Positions 11,318-25,207 of a stretch of DNA of 64,000 nt are shown one piece after another. The notes beneath the pieces are model-generated. The model made no database searches. It saw only the letters and a list, made by a program, of their open reading frames with translations, and was not told where the DNA came from. How positions within the stretch are numbered: the first letter of the stretch is position 1; every line of letters begins with the position of its first letter. The stretch comes from Jaapia argillacea MUCL 33604 (taxonomy: Eukaryota; Basidiomycota; Agaricomycetes; Jaapiales; Jaapiaceae): assembly GCA_000697665.1 (NCBI GenBank), contig KL197713.1, positions 1,452,593-1,516,592 of the forward strand, given 5' to 3'. A program made the translations under genes and the position numbers.

Positions 11318-12569
11318 ATGTCTTCATTCACCAGATCAACTCTCCAACTTATTTACGATCAGTCTCTGCCCCTCGGAGTCACAACTGTCCATTTACCAAG
11401 TTTCTCTCAAATATTTCCTGACTTCCCCTCATCGGGCCTACTCTACGTCCTATCATTCCTCACCATCTTGGCGATTCTCTTCCGTACCTTCCCTCGCCGC
11501 AAACCCAACGCAACTGAAACTTGTACTATCCTTCGAAATCTTCAAAAAATAATCACGCCAACGCAATCTATATGGTATCCCGAATATGTCAAACTCGCAG
11601 AGAGAGCAAGTCTTTCAAGGAGCAAGACACTTACCCTCCCTTTGGATCGGCTCATAACCGATGTAATCGGTGGTCGGACCGAGTTTCGGGACGCAGCACT
11701 CCACCTTCCAGACCTGCTTTTACAAAGCGCCCAACGCAGTGAAAGTCCAGTACTGATAGGCGTTCGTATGTCTGCATGGTATCGAGTGGTGACATGGATG
11801 TTCACCGCTCGTTCTAATCGCGTACGTCCTCGTAAACTTACCTCGAGCTTGCTACTGAGCATCTACTGCTTTCTCAGTCCGAAAGTTTCTTCGGTTTGTT
11901 GTTACTCCCACTCTTACACATCTGCCTTCCCATCTCACCTCCGCTCTTCCCCAATTATGCGCTACTGAAGACTATGTGACAACCCCTGCCAATCCCTCTG
12001 ATCCCGGAGTTCCCTCGTCTCCCTCCCAGCGCGATTACAATACTCATCCAATGACCTTCGCTAACAACATAATCATTGATCTCGATTTCGTGCCGTTCGC
12101 CAATCTAGAGACCATCATCCGCACCCTCCAAACAACTCTCACCAAAACCCAAACTGCCACAATCAATTTCACGACTCCGGGCCCTTCTGTTCAACCCTGG
12201 AGCAAATCTCTCGTCCTCACGGCTATACCCATGCTCCCTCGCAAATACCGTGCCTCGTTGCCCGCCCATACTCACGTTCCCAACGTAAAATCAACCCCGC
12301 TTCGCATACATCTACATCAAGTCATCGAACTGGTCACCTCTGGTACAACGCCACTTACAGTCTGCTCCGTCCGCAATGTATCAGATCGTCGGGCTGATCA
12401 GCTCCATTCCCTTGCTCAAAACTTAAAAGATGATCCTAGTGTGCGCAGTGACTTTGCTGAGGCTCATGGAATGGAGGGTTGGAGGGAAGAGATGCTGTTA
12501 ACAACTTGGGAGGCTAGTTTGTACAAGGTGGCATTTTTGACGCGGTGGGCAGTCCTTGTGCGGAAGTAG
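11318..12569 (+). CDS. Hypothetical protein with one N-terminal membrane segment
   Basis: I do not recognise this family. Two exons join over one intron of about 46 bp (near 11832-11878; donor GTAAAC, acceptor TTTCTCAG), giving roughly 400 residues. The N-terminus has a hydrophobic stretch at about residues 41-58 (LLYVLSFLTILAILF) followed by an RRK basic cluster, consistent with a single-pass or tail-in membrane anchor with the rest facing the cytosol. The remainder is soluble, without repeats or obvious catalytic motifs, and ends in a helical segment. An upstream in-frame methionine exists only in relic repeat sequence, so the ATG at 11318 was preferred. The gene converges with BCKDHB, whose stop lies 130 bp away. 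Codon use looks normal for a host gene. Confidence 0.6.
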
Positions 12570-12698
12570 TCTTCTCTATATGTAATTGAAGAGGGCAGGT
12601 CATTCGAATGCAGCCCATGCTAATGGTCAGGCTGAATTGGATTGAAGTCCATCGACAAGAATAAAACGGAAGCGTCGACCGCACTCTACGATACGACA

Positions 12699-14356
12699 TC
12701 AATACTTGAGAGTCTCCAAAATCCCGTCCAATATCCGGATCGAATCAGGGATATAAAACTTCTCAAACTGCAGTCCGACAGGGGTACTACAGGAACAACA
12801 CTATTAGCATCAACGTCGAAAACGAGAGTTAAAAGACTTACTCCCAACCAGTGATCCTCTTCACGGGAGCATCCAACTTCAAGAAACATTTATCTTGCAC
12901 AACAGCTCCAATCTCGGCTCCAACTCCCGCCGTCATCCCAGCTTCATGTACAATAACCAACCGACCAGTCTTCTTCACACTTTCCACAACACTCTCCACA
13001 TCCCAAGGCAAGATCGTTTTCAAATCTATCAACTCGATGTTGGCCGAACGGAGGGATTGTGGGATGTGGGGCTCGAGAGAGGGTGGGGGAGCGGAAAGCA
13101 TGTGGAGCGCAGTTTCGCAGTGGTAGAGGGGAGTTCCCCAAGAGAGGAGTGTTAGGTCTGATCCGGGTTTGAGGATGTCGGCGCGGGAGAGGGGGAGCTC
13201 GAAGTCGTCTACTGGAACTTGTTCGACTGCAAATGGTGTTAGTGATGGATGATGTGAAAGGTTGGTGAAAACGAACCGGCTGAACGATAGAGGACCTTGG
13301 GTTCCATGAAAATTACGGGGTTTGGATCTCGGATCGACGCGAGCAACAACCCTTTCGCTTGGATGGGAGATCGAGGAATGACCACCTAGCCATAATCAAG
13401 ATCTGCCACGCGTCAAAGCATGGTAAACTGCACCTTCAAACCGGCCGCTCCCATGAAGAAGCCCTCAGGACTTTGAGAGTGGTACAACCCACCATGTCCA
13501 ACTGACATTGTTGGGCAACGAACAGTCAGTCCTCCAACATCAAATTGACCACCGGAACGATAACGGAATTTTGCCGCTTCGTTTACCAGCTATATGCGCG
13601 TTGATTTACATTCTCCGTGGTGCAAAAGATGGGCTGGAAACTCACTTGATCGAAAGCGGGGTATATGTAGTCTGCAAACTGGATTTCGGCAATGGCTGTT
13701 TGACCCATAGCTGCGAGTCCTATACCGAAGCCAACGATTCCCTGCTCGGTTAAAGGGGTATTGAAGACGCGCTCCCGGCCTGAGAGATGTTGGAAACAAT
13801 ACGAGTTATTTAGGGGTGGCTACATACCAAACTCTTCAGCAAGCCCCTGATGAAGTACTATCAGAATGAGTGTTTTCTTGGTATGAAGTGACACTTACCA
13901 TCGTGCAACGAAAGACGCCTCCAAAAGCAATGTCTTCTCCAAAGATGACAGCAGTATCGTCTTTCAACAGTGCGATGCTGGGTTGGTTCGTTGAGTTTCA
14001 GATCCACCGACGCACCGAGGCCCAACATACCTCAGTGCATCTCGCACGGCCTGAAAGGTGTTCATCTTCCTAGTTTCTCTACCAGCGACTACATGGCCCG
14101 TAAAACCAGAATTGTCATCGATCCACTTTATACCTGGCGTACGTATCGCTGCGTCTCGCGTGGATCGAAGCAGGGTACTGGTAGCTACAGACGGCAGATG
14201 CCCGCCCGCAGGAGGTGGAGACGCCGAACTGGACTGCCATCGACGAATACTCTGTGGGCTTGAGATTAGATGACATCACGCAGTGAACATCGACCGTGCC
14301 CTCACTTTATGTAGGGCGCGCTGTACGACAGCAGATGTGTTACGGCGGGCGAGCAT
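12699..14356 (-). CDS. BCKDHB: Branched-chain 2-oxoacid dehydrogenase E1 beta subunit (mitochondrial)
   Basis: The E1 beta subunit works with E1 alpha, thiamine diphosphate, and E2/E3 to decarboxylate branched-chain 2-oxoacids in the mitochondrial matrix. The N-terminus ([17 protein letters not shown] then RRWQSS) is a basic, Ser/Arg-rich presequence. Transketolase-fold strings follow in order: [77 protein letters not shown], then the C-terminal [13 protein letters not shown] and [12 protein letters not shown]. The end is [29 protein letters not shown] and KRITGWDTP favour the branched-chain enzyme over pyruvate dehydrogenase E1 beta. About eight short introns interrupt it. It is divergent from creC across 337 bp. 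Confidence 0.9.
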
Positions 14357-14693
14357 GAAGAACAACGAAGAGGAAATGACAGGAGGAAATGAAGCAGGCG
14401 CTGAACATTATTGAGATCCGTTGAAGGAAGCTCCGGATCTAAATCGTTTTGTGACACCTGAGCGAGGTGGCTAACATCGGCTATTTTTCGAAACCCTGAC
14501 ATGAACAACGGCAGAGTGCGAGTCCAGCAGACCACAAGGACAGTCGTTTGCATGGTCAAATTATAATATTCACCGGTTGAGCTGCCCGGCGACGGTGGTA
14601 CAGCTCCCACCCATCAGAACTTTCGTGATCTGGCACTGCGCTCGTAATCTCTCCCATGCCCTCAGCGTATACTTGGTGTTCGTGGCAGCACAA
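14357..14693. promoter_or_regulatory. Shared divergent upstream region, BCKDHB and creC
   Basis: This is a 337-bp gap between two opposite start codons, so it must hold both promoters and 5' leaders. I see no single element that stands out. Confidence 0.45.
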
Positions 14694-16983
14694 ATGAACG
14701 AGAGCCCCTCCACGTTTATCGCACCAGAAGGTGTTTATTCCGTCACCGAAGAGCACAAACCTCTGCCTTCGCATCTCGTCCCTGCTCCTACTCTATATCC
14801 CACAAGAATAACAGCGGTGACTGTTCGGTTTCCGGCGCTAAAGTCTGGGGCTTCGCAGGGTCTTGCCCAGTTACTCGGAGGGAATAAAGATAATAGGAAG
14901 GAGAAGGAGAGGGAGAAGGAGAAAGAGAAAGAGAAGATCGCCAAGGAGGACAGTGTCAGCCTTTCCAGCAGCGATACAGAGGCCAACACCTCCCCAGATC
15001 CCTCTGGTCCCTCAGATACCGTCCCTCCAACCCCCCAGCTCAGCCATGATCAGCCTCACACGATCTTCTCCCACCCTTTGGGCGGAAAGAGAAAGACTAT
15101 CTCCCGCCCAAAGCATAATATGCGAACAACCTCTTCGACTTTCATTACCCGCTTGCAGAGTGCCGAAGGTTTAACTAAGACTCTACAGTCCAAGCAGGGT
15201 GAAATAACCTTCTTGTTTTATAACTCGTCCAAGAACTTCCTCTGGGCAGAGGCTGGTGCGAAGGCCAAGGTATGCAGTGCTCGCTTGTCTTTCCTGGTAC
15301 CATGAATGCTTATGAACATTTAGGAACCCTTGGCCAGGATAACATTCACCGCTTATCCCACTTGCCACGATGTGAATATCGCCACAGCGTCACACGAACG
15401 AATAGATGTCATCATCGGCTTCAACACAGGCGATTTAGTCTGGTTTGGTAAGTTATCGCCATCCCTCCATGTTGCACGCATCAACTTCAGCTTCCAGATC
15501 CCATCTCCTCTCGTTACGGACGTCTGAATAAGGGTGTTAGTGAAGTCTCACCTCTCGTTTGACGATCACTCACTTTCTCTGTAGGGATGCATCACCAACT
15601 CACCTTGTACCTCCGTCCGCTGGGTCCCCTCACTCCCAGCCCTCTTCCTCGTCTCTCACGCAGATGGGTCCATCATCGTCTACGACAAGGAACGTGACGA
15701 CGGCGTTTTCACCCCACAAGATCCTTACTCCCTAATTCCCGTTTCCCCCTCAGTGGATCCCACCAATAACTCCGCCCGTCCACCTCAATCCGACTCCCTG
15801 GCGCCTCCAACTACCACTGATCTACTCTCAACAATGGTGAAAGGCGAGTGGAACCCACTGGACAGAATTTTCGTCACTATGCCCCCGTGGCACCCTGGTA
15901 CAGCTGGAGGGGTGGGCCAACAGGGTTATGGTATCATGCCGAGTGGAAGACAGGAGAAGGAGAAGACCGCGAAGAATCCGGTTAGTCATTGGAGAGTGAC
16001 GAGAAAGAGTGTCCTAGGTCAGCGCGTTCCCTTTAGCCACGCGATTCGGTTGAATGAATGGGTGTTCGGTTGTAGATTTCGTGTTTTCGCCTGATGGGAA
16101 GTACGTGGCGGCTATTTCGGAGGATGGTTGTATGAGAATCATTGACGCTCTTGCGGAACAGTACGCCCCACACTTCTCCTTGTTGTCATTTCTTCAATAG
16201 GCTGATTTACGTTCGTAAAGACTGGTTGACTGCTATGCGTCGTATTTTGGTGCGATGACTTGCGTGGCGTGGTCACCAGATGGTCGGTTTGTCATTGTAG
16301 GCAACCGTTATCCTAATGCTCAGACAAAGCAGCTTACCATGCTTCTCACAGACTGGCGGGCAAGACGATCTGGTGACGATCTTCTCTCCTTGGGAACAAC
16401 GCGTGATTGCTCGATGTCAAGGACATTCATCTTTTGTCTCAGCTATCGCCTTCGACGACCTCCGATGTGATGGTCGGACATATCGATTCGGATCGGTAGG
16501 AGAGGATAATAAATTGATCCTTGTGAGTGTCAAATCACGTTGAGGGGTATAGGGTGTTCATGCGGTATTGTTCGATAGTGGGATTTCTCCAGTGGTGCAC
16601 TCCACAGGCCAAAACTACAGGCCACACACCATCAACGTCTCTCAATGTCCTCCTCCGTCTCCCTCGCCTTCCGCCGCGACCGTTCAACCCTTCATCTTCC
16701 TCCAGGCACAGACGGTGCACCTCTTTCTCCTCTCCCTCGATACCATCCCGCGCCGTCTCGCAACGAGATCGCCGTCGTCCAACCCGTTCTCATCAAAGCA
16801 ATCGAAGGCGACCTTTTGACAGATACTGCTTTCCTTCCCAAAGGACTCTTGACTGCAAGTAAAGGAGGGACTATTAAATTGTGGATTAGGCCGTTGGCGT
16901 TGAGACCAAGACATACAATGAAAGCTGGGAATGGTGGAACGAGAGCGCATTCCATTACTGATGTTAGGGACTTGATTGTTTGA
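14694..16983 (+). CDS. creC: CreC/WDR20-type WD40 protein (catabolite repression, deubiquitinase partner)
   Basis: In fungi CreC binds the deubiquitinase CreB and supports carbon catabolite repression; WDR20 is the animal counterpart that activates USP12/46. The N-terminal part is disordered with an EKEKEK tract and a Ser/Pro-rich stretch. The propeller follows: [50 protein letters not shown], then [46 protein letters not shown] and [13 protein letters not shown]. The last strand is [14 protein letters not shown] near the stop. The FNTGDLVW and [12 protein letters not shown] strings are characteristic. The ATG at 14694 is the first in frame that does not lie in the divergent promoter. At least six introns are needed. 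Confidence 0.88.
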
Positions 16984-17160
16984 GTGTATAGAGACCGTAG
17001 GTTGAGGTTGTACAGGACACTGCAGTAATTTATGGGAATGGATCGAAAGGATGCTCCTTCACCTCTGAGAGAAGTATAAAATACAAGGTTGGTATGGATA
17101 CAGTATGTCGCAAAGGCATTCGTGGATATCTTGTGGGGGGATAATGGCGACTGGTCCTGA

Positions 17161-17759
17161 CTAGTCGTCGTCGAAATCTTCAGTGTCGCCTTCGTTCATC
17201 TCATCGGCGTCTTCAGTATCGATCGTCGTATCAGCTCCTGGTTCGTCCATGTCCTCTAGCTCCGCGTCCATATCTGGTCCTGAGTCGTTTTCTTCAGCGT
17301 CGTCTATGAGAGAGCGACGTGCATTCGATTCGGACGACTCTGATCCAGATCCTGAACCTACGTCGTCGTCATCATCATCGGCCTGCGAGGGGGGTCAGCG
17401 TGAAAATTGTAGCGTAGAAAAAGACTACGGACGTCGTTCTTTTCTTCATGCTGTGTTGTCATTTTGCCAATGGGTACGAGGAAATCGAATCCTCGATTCT
17501 TAACGGCGGCGGTCTAGGAACGGGAGCTGAATGGCGATGGTCATCGGGTAGGCAGTATCATCAGACTAACGATGTCTTCTAGCTGCATCTCCTCTTCACT
17601 GAGATCGTCCATTTCTCGGACCAAGTCCCGTCGAGAATTTAGACGGCCTTCAGATCGACCAGCAGCTGGTAATGGTAGCGGATGGGGTTGAGGAGGTTTA
17701 GGCAATAAAGTTGGAAAGATTTGGCTGCGGGGCAGCAGCGTTGGCGTTGCTACAGACAT
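17161..17759 (-). CDS. APC15: Anaphase-promoting complex subunit 15 / Mnd2-like, small acidic protein
   Basis: APC15/Mnd2 is a small APC/C subunit that helps turn over the mitotic checkpoint complex. Three exons give about 160 residues. The N-terminal MSVATPTLLPRSQIFPTLLP resembles the short Leu/Phe/Pro start of APC15. After a helical segment (LVREMDDLSEEEMQLEDI) comes GFDFLVPIGK, which matches the conserved NLVPIGK of the family. The C-terminal third is nearly all Asp, Glu and Ser, ending GDTEDFDDD, the typical acidic tail. The joins use a GTTAGT donor with a CCTAG acceptor, then a second short intron ending CGCAG before ADDDDDDVGS. Assignment rests on the VPIGK motif and overall layout rather than long identity. 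It is head-to-head with the F-box gene. Confidence 0.72.
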
Positions 17760-17977
17760 TGCAGAGGTTATGGACGAGGAGGAGAACTTGTCAGTGGCCT
17801 TTGCACCACGCCGAACGCGTCTTCATCGTTCAGTCCATGTTCGGATCGGACATCGGCTCCAGACCTCCCGGGTCTGCTGCTCACTCCTTTCCGTCAATGT
17901 GATCCTGCCGGTCTAGAGAATCGACGTGCCCTTTCCTTTTCTCCAATGTCCTCCTCAGTTGTGCGTCCGAGGAAGAA
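17760..17977. promoter_or_regulatory. Shared divergent upstream region, APC15 and F-box gene
   Basis: Only 218 bp separate the two start codons, so both promoters lie here. No specific element is called. Confidence 0.4.
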
Positions 17978-19539
17978 ATGATAGTATCACTCCCTTTCGA
18001 TGTCCTGTTGGATATCTTCTTCCACCTACAAGCAAGAGATATTCTGAATATTCGATCGGTATGCTTGTTTTCGCGGGTATTCATCAACGCCGAGACTGAC
18101 GGCTCTTGAAGACTTGCAAGGCCCTTTTTGTTGCCACGGAGGATCGATCTGTATGGGTGCAGACGCTCTCCGCTCTACCCCTCCCCTACACGGCGCTGCG
18201 GTTGTCTTCCATGTCTTTGGATCAACTTATGAGATGCGCAGTCACGTCTGCACGACTCGACGAAACTTGGCGTCGTCAGCATTTCACTCCGAAAACCATT
18301 CGATACGAGCCCTCCGATGTCAGCCTCATTCACGCAAGACTTCTACCCGGAGGAGAGTGGATCGTTTCGCTGTCCTTGGGTTTAGTTGGTGGAGAAGTTC
18401 ATCTGCAGCGGTGGGATTCTGACTCGTCGAGCGCACGAATCGATTGCCCACCAGGCTATTTCACGGGGACGGCTCATATAACATGCAAGACTTTTCTGTT
18501 ATCGAAGCATGAAAATCTCATTCTATATTATAAGTAAGCATGTCACCTATTTCGGCGCCATACGTGCTGATCCGCCTCTCAGTGCCTACCAGATCACCCT
18601 GTTTCGCTCCAACACCGCCATCCCTTCACTGAAATCTTTGCAGACAATCTCTTCGACAACTCCGTTCGTCAGCGTTTCTGCGGCGGACGGAATGCTTGCA
18701 TATCATACCTTGGACCATGAAGGCCGGGATGCTGTGTGCATTCGAACAGTTGGTCCGGAGGATACAGTCTTTCAATCGATAATGGCACCTGCCGGGCGGG
18801 CTGTGAGTGCCATTCTGTCGATAGTTATTGATTGATCAATGGTTCTGATGTTCCTCAGGTAGCGCACGACAGCACCATGTGCTTAATCTCGAAGCAACAA
18901 TTCCTAATGTGCGATGAAGGAGGGATCTTCATCTACGGAATACCCCAGCTCACGTCAACGCCCCCTACCCACCCATTGGAGATCCAGCCAATCTGGTCCT
19001 ACAGAACAGACTTGACTGATCTCGTCGATCTCAGCCCTATCGTATGGGATCCAGTCATGCAATGCTGCACTCGCCCTATCGCGATCCTCTGCGAGCGTTC
19101 CCTCAGTATGCTCCAACTCCTGCCAGAACCTAAGCATCTCTACGTTTACTGCTCAAAGCGTGACGAGGATTGCCCTTCTGATTCCGCCGAAGAGTGGTCC
19201 GAACCTGAAACATGGGTCGAGCTTTGTCATTACTTTGCGGTCGGCTTTCGGTTTGCAATGGGTTATGAAGGGGTGTACTTGGGCGAGCAGAGGCGATTCT
19301 CTCTCAAGACCTGTACATTTCCTGGGCTGGCACCTGTCACAAAGGGTTTTGCGATGGATGGCTGGACGTTGTACCCGGATTTGGTTGGGTTAGGGTCATT
19401 CACAGTTCCTGTCGACCAGGGAGAGCGGATGTGTGATATTAGTTTGGACGAGGAGTCTGCGAGGATATTGATGATGACAGAAGCAGGGGGAGGGCCAAGA
19501 CCATCGGAAAAGCGACTGATATACGTTAGTGTTGTATAA
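17978..19539 (+). CDS. F-box protein with C-terminal propeller-like region
   Basis: The N-terminus is a classical F-box: IVSLPFDVLLDIFFHLQARD then ILNIRSTCKALF, with the first intron inside the box. F-box proteins recruit substrates to SCF ubiquitin ligases through Skp1. The remaining 400 or so residues are beta-rich with repeated short hydrophobic strands, similar to the degenerate propeller tails of many Agaricomycete F-box proteins. The stop follows KRLIYVSVV. Three introns are apparent (after residue 27 or so, near 18535, and near 18800-18860). The substrate is unknown. The ATG at 17978 starts one codon before the box. An earlier in-frame start is possible but would eat into the 218-bp promoter shared with APC15. 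Confidence 0.75.
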
Positions 19540-19615
19540 TCAATGTTCGTCGACTAGTCAAGGAAGAGAAATGCGAGTAACAGGGTGTGGGGGGGATAAC
19601 TGGCAGGGAATACAC

Positions 19616-21997
19616 TCATAATATTGGTGTTCCTTCAAACAGGAAGTTCCACAAGGCCAAAGGGTTCCTGTAGTCGTGGTGTACGATACTCACCAACCAC
19701 CTGTCTCGCGTAATACTCTCCAAGAGCTTCCGCTCCTCAGACTCTGGAGGGTAGAAAGAAGCCCACTCGGCCCATATCGAAAAGGCTTCGTCCTACAGGA
19801 CAATCTCAAACTCCATTCGAATCGCGAATAAGTGAAAGCGGGCGTACCTTCCAGGACAAGAAGGACTCTTGCTCAATGATAGTCGTTTGGATGATTTCTT
19901 GGCCAGGGAAAACTCCCCAAGTAACCGCATTCCTCCCTCCTTCAGGGACGTTGGTCACACACTCTCCATCTATCCCGCCAGCGAAATAATCCACCCAACC
20001 GCTCCCCTCCTCCTGAATCTTCTTCTCTATCTTTTCCACATCCGCCTTCTCAGCAAAGAACTCCACGAAACCCTTTTGGTACACGTATCCAGCAGATGGA
20101 CCCCAACCAAAGATTTCATCCGTGGAAGGTGCACCGTCGACTGCGGGTTGTGAACCAACCGTCCACCAGCTTCTCTGTGTGAGCTTCTCAAGGTGTTGAA
20201 GGATTAGCGACGACTCGGCCGAAAGTGGGTCGGGGTAAAATGGGGTTGATTGGGTTTGAGAATGGAGGTACGAGAGGAAGATAGACGTGATGTCGGCGAT
20301 GGATTTCGGGTTCCCCCATTGTGACAGGGCTACATTACGCTTTTAAAATGCAACACATTAGGGCTTTTTACGGGATTGGCTTGGAGAGGAGGAACGTACG
20401 GATACAGCTGATCCACCCCATTGGTTCACGTCACCAAATGCTGGACTCTTGAAGTCACCAAATCGACCGTTAGGGAACTCGTCCCAGGAAGAGGCGTTGT
20501 TGACTTCTCCCCTTCCATCCCCAGTTGGGTGTATATGGTGATCAGCCAACCCTTTGGTCGCGGAATCTGAGGCGTTGTATGGATCAATCACTAGACTGGA
20601 TGATCGGGGTTGTACCGGGGCATAATTGAAATCCGGAGCTTCCTATAGAGCAAGTTATTTACGGTGCGTTAACATCGCAGAAATGAGAGACGAGGAAGGT
20701 GCACGCACTGTAATGAGTCTGTTTTTGATTACTGGACTTCGTCCATGCCAACCGAGATCTTCAACAACACGTTGAACACTCTTCTCCAAGTTCAAAGTGC
20801 AGAAGTGGACACCGAAGATATCATCCTCATCTGTTATTCGTCGGATGATGTCAGTGGCGAGCGTGACACCGAATTCCTTGACTTTGGAGTCATCGTTCTA
20901 CGCAGATTGAATCAGAAACCAAGGCCACTATACAGCAATAGACGACTGACTCGGATGGGTTCAAGAGCAGCTGCAAGAGACGCAGGTACACGAGTCCCGC
21001 ATAATTTGGTGAGTCGAAGGAAGGAGGAGTAGGTCTGGATGGGCATGATCCCAGGAATGACAGGCACAGCGATACCTAGAAGAGTTGAACTTATTGCTCG
21101 AATGCAAAGCGTCAAATTACACACCCATCTTTCGAATCTTGCGCAACCACCTGGAGAAATTGTCGACATCGTAGAACAGTTGAGTCATTATAAAGTCTGC
21201 TCCAGCATCTACTTTGGCTTTGAGGTACGCGATTTCGCCATCTTCATCTGTGTCGTGGTCGGGATGTCCGTCAGGGTATGCTGTCAAAGCGAAACCGAGA
21301 ACCAAAATTCTGTAAGTCGGAAGAATGGACGTGAATGAGGACGTTGTATACCTGCCACCCCGATACAAAATTGGGGAGAGAATTCTGGAGAAGACCGGAT
21401 GTATTTCACGAGGTCGATGGCATGGTTGAACCGGGGATCGGTAGGTATCCAGTATTCTTCTCCTCTGGGAGGGTCTGCTCGCGTGACTGAGCTCAGACTC
21501 CCAACACCGAAGAATTGACGCATGTATCACGCACCGCCTCTCAATGCGAGTATGCTCTGAATACCACGTTCCTTCGCTCCCTGATGCTAGTGTGAGCGAT
21601 CCTTTCTGTGGCGATTATCCAAATAATGATCACTCACCCTTAAAGCTTCGTCTACCGTTCCCTGCTCCATGTTGGTGCACGTCAAATGCAAAACAGTGTC
21701 AATCCCATTCTCGGCTTGTATGATGCCCGCAAGTTCAAGGCTCCTTTCCCTGCTAGATCCTCCAGCACCCCATGTTACGCTCACTCCTAGAGGATTAAGA
21801 GCAGCAAGACGCGATATCCGATCAAGGAGGTTCTCAAAACCCTAAGAGAACCCAAGTGTCAACTGATCTCCTCTTCTCTGCCAAATCTATCATCGATTCA
21901 GGCGTGTACATACCTGATCAGTTTTTGGAGGAAAGAACTCGAAAGTGTACCAAGGATGGTTCAACCTGTATTCTGCGATCTTGTCAGATAGTTTCAT
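19616..21997 (-). CDS. Methylenetetrahydrofolate reductase
   Basis: The enzyme reduces 5,10-methylene-THF to 5-methyl-THF with NAD(P)H and FAD, supplying methyl groups for methionine synthesis. The N-terminal barrel is clear: FEFFPPKTDQ, VSVTWGAGGSSRERSLELAG, VLHLTCTNMEQ, ALRGDPPRGEEYW, AIDLVKYIRSSPEFSP, KVDAGADFIMTQLFYD. The C-terminal regulatory domain has SSWDEFPNGRFGDFKSPAFG, GYVYQKGFVEFFAEKADVE, NAVTWGVFPGQEIIQTT, and the end RWLVSIVHHDYRN..LWNFLFEGTPIL. Full two-domain eukaryotic length is present with about seven introns. The ATG at 21997 begins MKLSDKIAEYR directly before the barrel. Yeast has two paralogues (MET12, MET13); I could not decide which this corresponds to. It is divergent from YPT6. 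Confidence 0.93.
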
Positions 21998-23283
<1,286 letters not shown>

Positions 23284-23663
23284 TCATCTCCCTCTCCTCT
23301 TCCCGCTCATCCCTCCTCCTTGTTCTGTACCTCACCCCTTATACACTCTCGCATCGTACATACATATCCATAACTACCCTCTGAGATATTTCGAACCACT
23401 CTCCCTCCATACACATCCTTTCCTCTCATTTCCTCTTGATTTTGTGTGATTCCCTAAGCTGTTGTTGTGTGCATAATTCTAGTTTGTTTGTCTCTCATTC
23501 CAATAATCTCCGACTGAAATCTATTGTGATGGTTGGGGTTGTGACCCACTGCCGCCGCATGAGGATCATGACATTGATTTATGCAGGTGATAGTACAAGA
23601 TGATACCTTCGGCGTACACAACCCTCACTTCCTTCGTTATACTTCATCCTCGTCAACTGACTG
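23284..23663. other. Convergent 3' region between YPT6 and TAP42
   Basis: This 380-bp stretch without a gene should hold both 3' untranslated regions. No repeats were noticed. Confidence 0.5.
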
Positions 23664-25207
23664 TTACCCCCTGTTCATAGTATTACCCGCTCCCCTCGGG
23701 TTCGCCTCAACGAACCTCGCCCAATTCTCTTCTTTCAATCTTTTCTCCTCGGCCTTCTCCTCTCCAAACTTGGTTCCGTCTTGTTCGGAGTCGATGGCGA
23801 GTTGCTCGGAAGAGGTTGGGAGGGCTTCTGATGCTGGACTATTGAAGATATAAGCATGGAGATCAGCGGGGTCAAGAGACAAGAAATAAAAAGATGATAA
23901 GAGACAAGCATACGAAGAGCAAATAAGATGGGCGTAGGCCGGAATAACACGTACCCTCCACCACTGATAAACTTCCCCCTCCCTCTCTCGATTTCAAGGT
24001 ATTCGTCGACTGTCATCGTTGGTAATCGGTGATCGGGGCTGAATACTTGGGATTGGAGTTGGGCTCGGTGGGTGGCTGTCGGTTGGGACGGAAGGATGGT
24101 GAACGGTTGGAGGGGCTAGGAAGGATAGGTGTGTTAAGAGGTGAGGTGGAGATGATCACGATGGCCGATTGGGACTCACTTTCCCAGCATCGTCGAGGAG
24201 AGCATCCCCACCTCTCCGAATAGGAGGGTCTAGTTTCCACATATCATCACCTTCATCTTTCTTCTTCTCCCTCTCCCTCCCACCCCTCTCCTCTCCTTCG
24301 TTTCGTGAGCGAGGAGGAGGCATACTACGAAGTAATTCAACCTCTTGCTTCATACTCTCGAGTGAAGATTGGGCTTGGGCGTAGCAGAGACGGAGGAGGA
24401 GGAGGGTTGTGAGGCGGAGAGATTCATCTGTTGAAGAGTCTTCTTCTTCGTCGTCGTTTATGTTTTTGGAGGAGGCAGTGGGAGAGGAGGGAAGAAGGGA
24501 GGCGATTAGGTCGAAATCTGTTGACGATTCTACGGTAGTGGGGACTTGGCGTCGACGTTTTTGTAGAACCTACCAAGATGTAAGGAATATGGGGAAGGAT
24601 GAGATGAAGGAGGTAGCCACCTCAATTTTGGAACGTATTTCTTTCTCTTGTTTGTATTGTTTGATTTTTGTTTCTCGTCGTTTGGCGGGGTCGGTAATGG
24701 ATGAAGCATGGGTCTCGTAGAGCGAACGTTCTGATTCTGGGACAATGTCGTACCTCTCCAACATCTCCACGAAACTTTGTAGTAATCTCTGCAAGACAAT
24801 GCCTCTCCAAATCAACACGCGCTCACGGATGCATAAAATACGACGCACCTGTGACCTCAAAAGCCGACTCAGCCTCTCCTCCATCTCAAGTGTCCTCACC
24901 CTCCCCTCCACCTCAGCCATCACGAAGGGGACAAAAAGGAAAACCAAATCCCTGGTGCTGACATCCTCGACGGTTTCGTTTGGGCTGAAGAGGGATAAGG
25001 CTGTGATGCGGGATGCGAGGGTGTTTAGATCGGATAGGGAGGAGGATATCAGCGCCTGAAATTCGGTGATTCAGTGCAATTAATCGAATTTTGGGCGGGA
25101 AATGAGAGAGAACTAACTTGTGTCGAATCATCGATTGTCGGCAGGGATACAGATTGTGAAACAGAGGACAGGGCTCGCTGGAACAGTGCAGGCAGTGGGA
25201 GATCCAT
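23664..25207 (-). CDS. TAP42: TAP42/alpha4 (IGBP1) PP2A regulator
   Basis: Tap42 binds catalytic subunits of PP2A-type phosphatases and links them to TOR signalling. The N-terminal helical bundle reads MDLPLPALFQRALSSV, then DLVFLFVPFVMAEVEGRVR, a conserved patch of the family. The middle is Lys/Arg/Glu-rich. The C-terminal signature MTVDEYLEIERGRGKFISGGG-like segment (position about 23960-24016) corresponds to the conserved MTI/VDEYL..E...G.I..GGG, and the end is a charged helix finishing NTMNRG. Four or five introns are needed. The start at 25207 leaves just 123 bp to the POT1 ATG, so a tight bidirectional promoter is likely. Confidence 0.85.

Noticed and set aside
14880-14940. GAGAAG microsatellite
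   Set aside because: It is in frame inside creC and encodes a charged Glu-Lys tract, so it is part of the gene.
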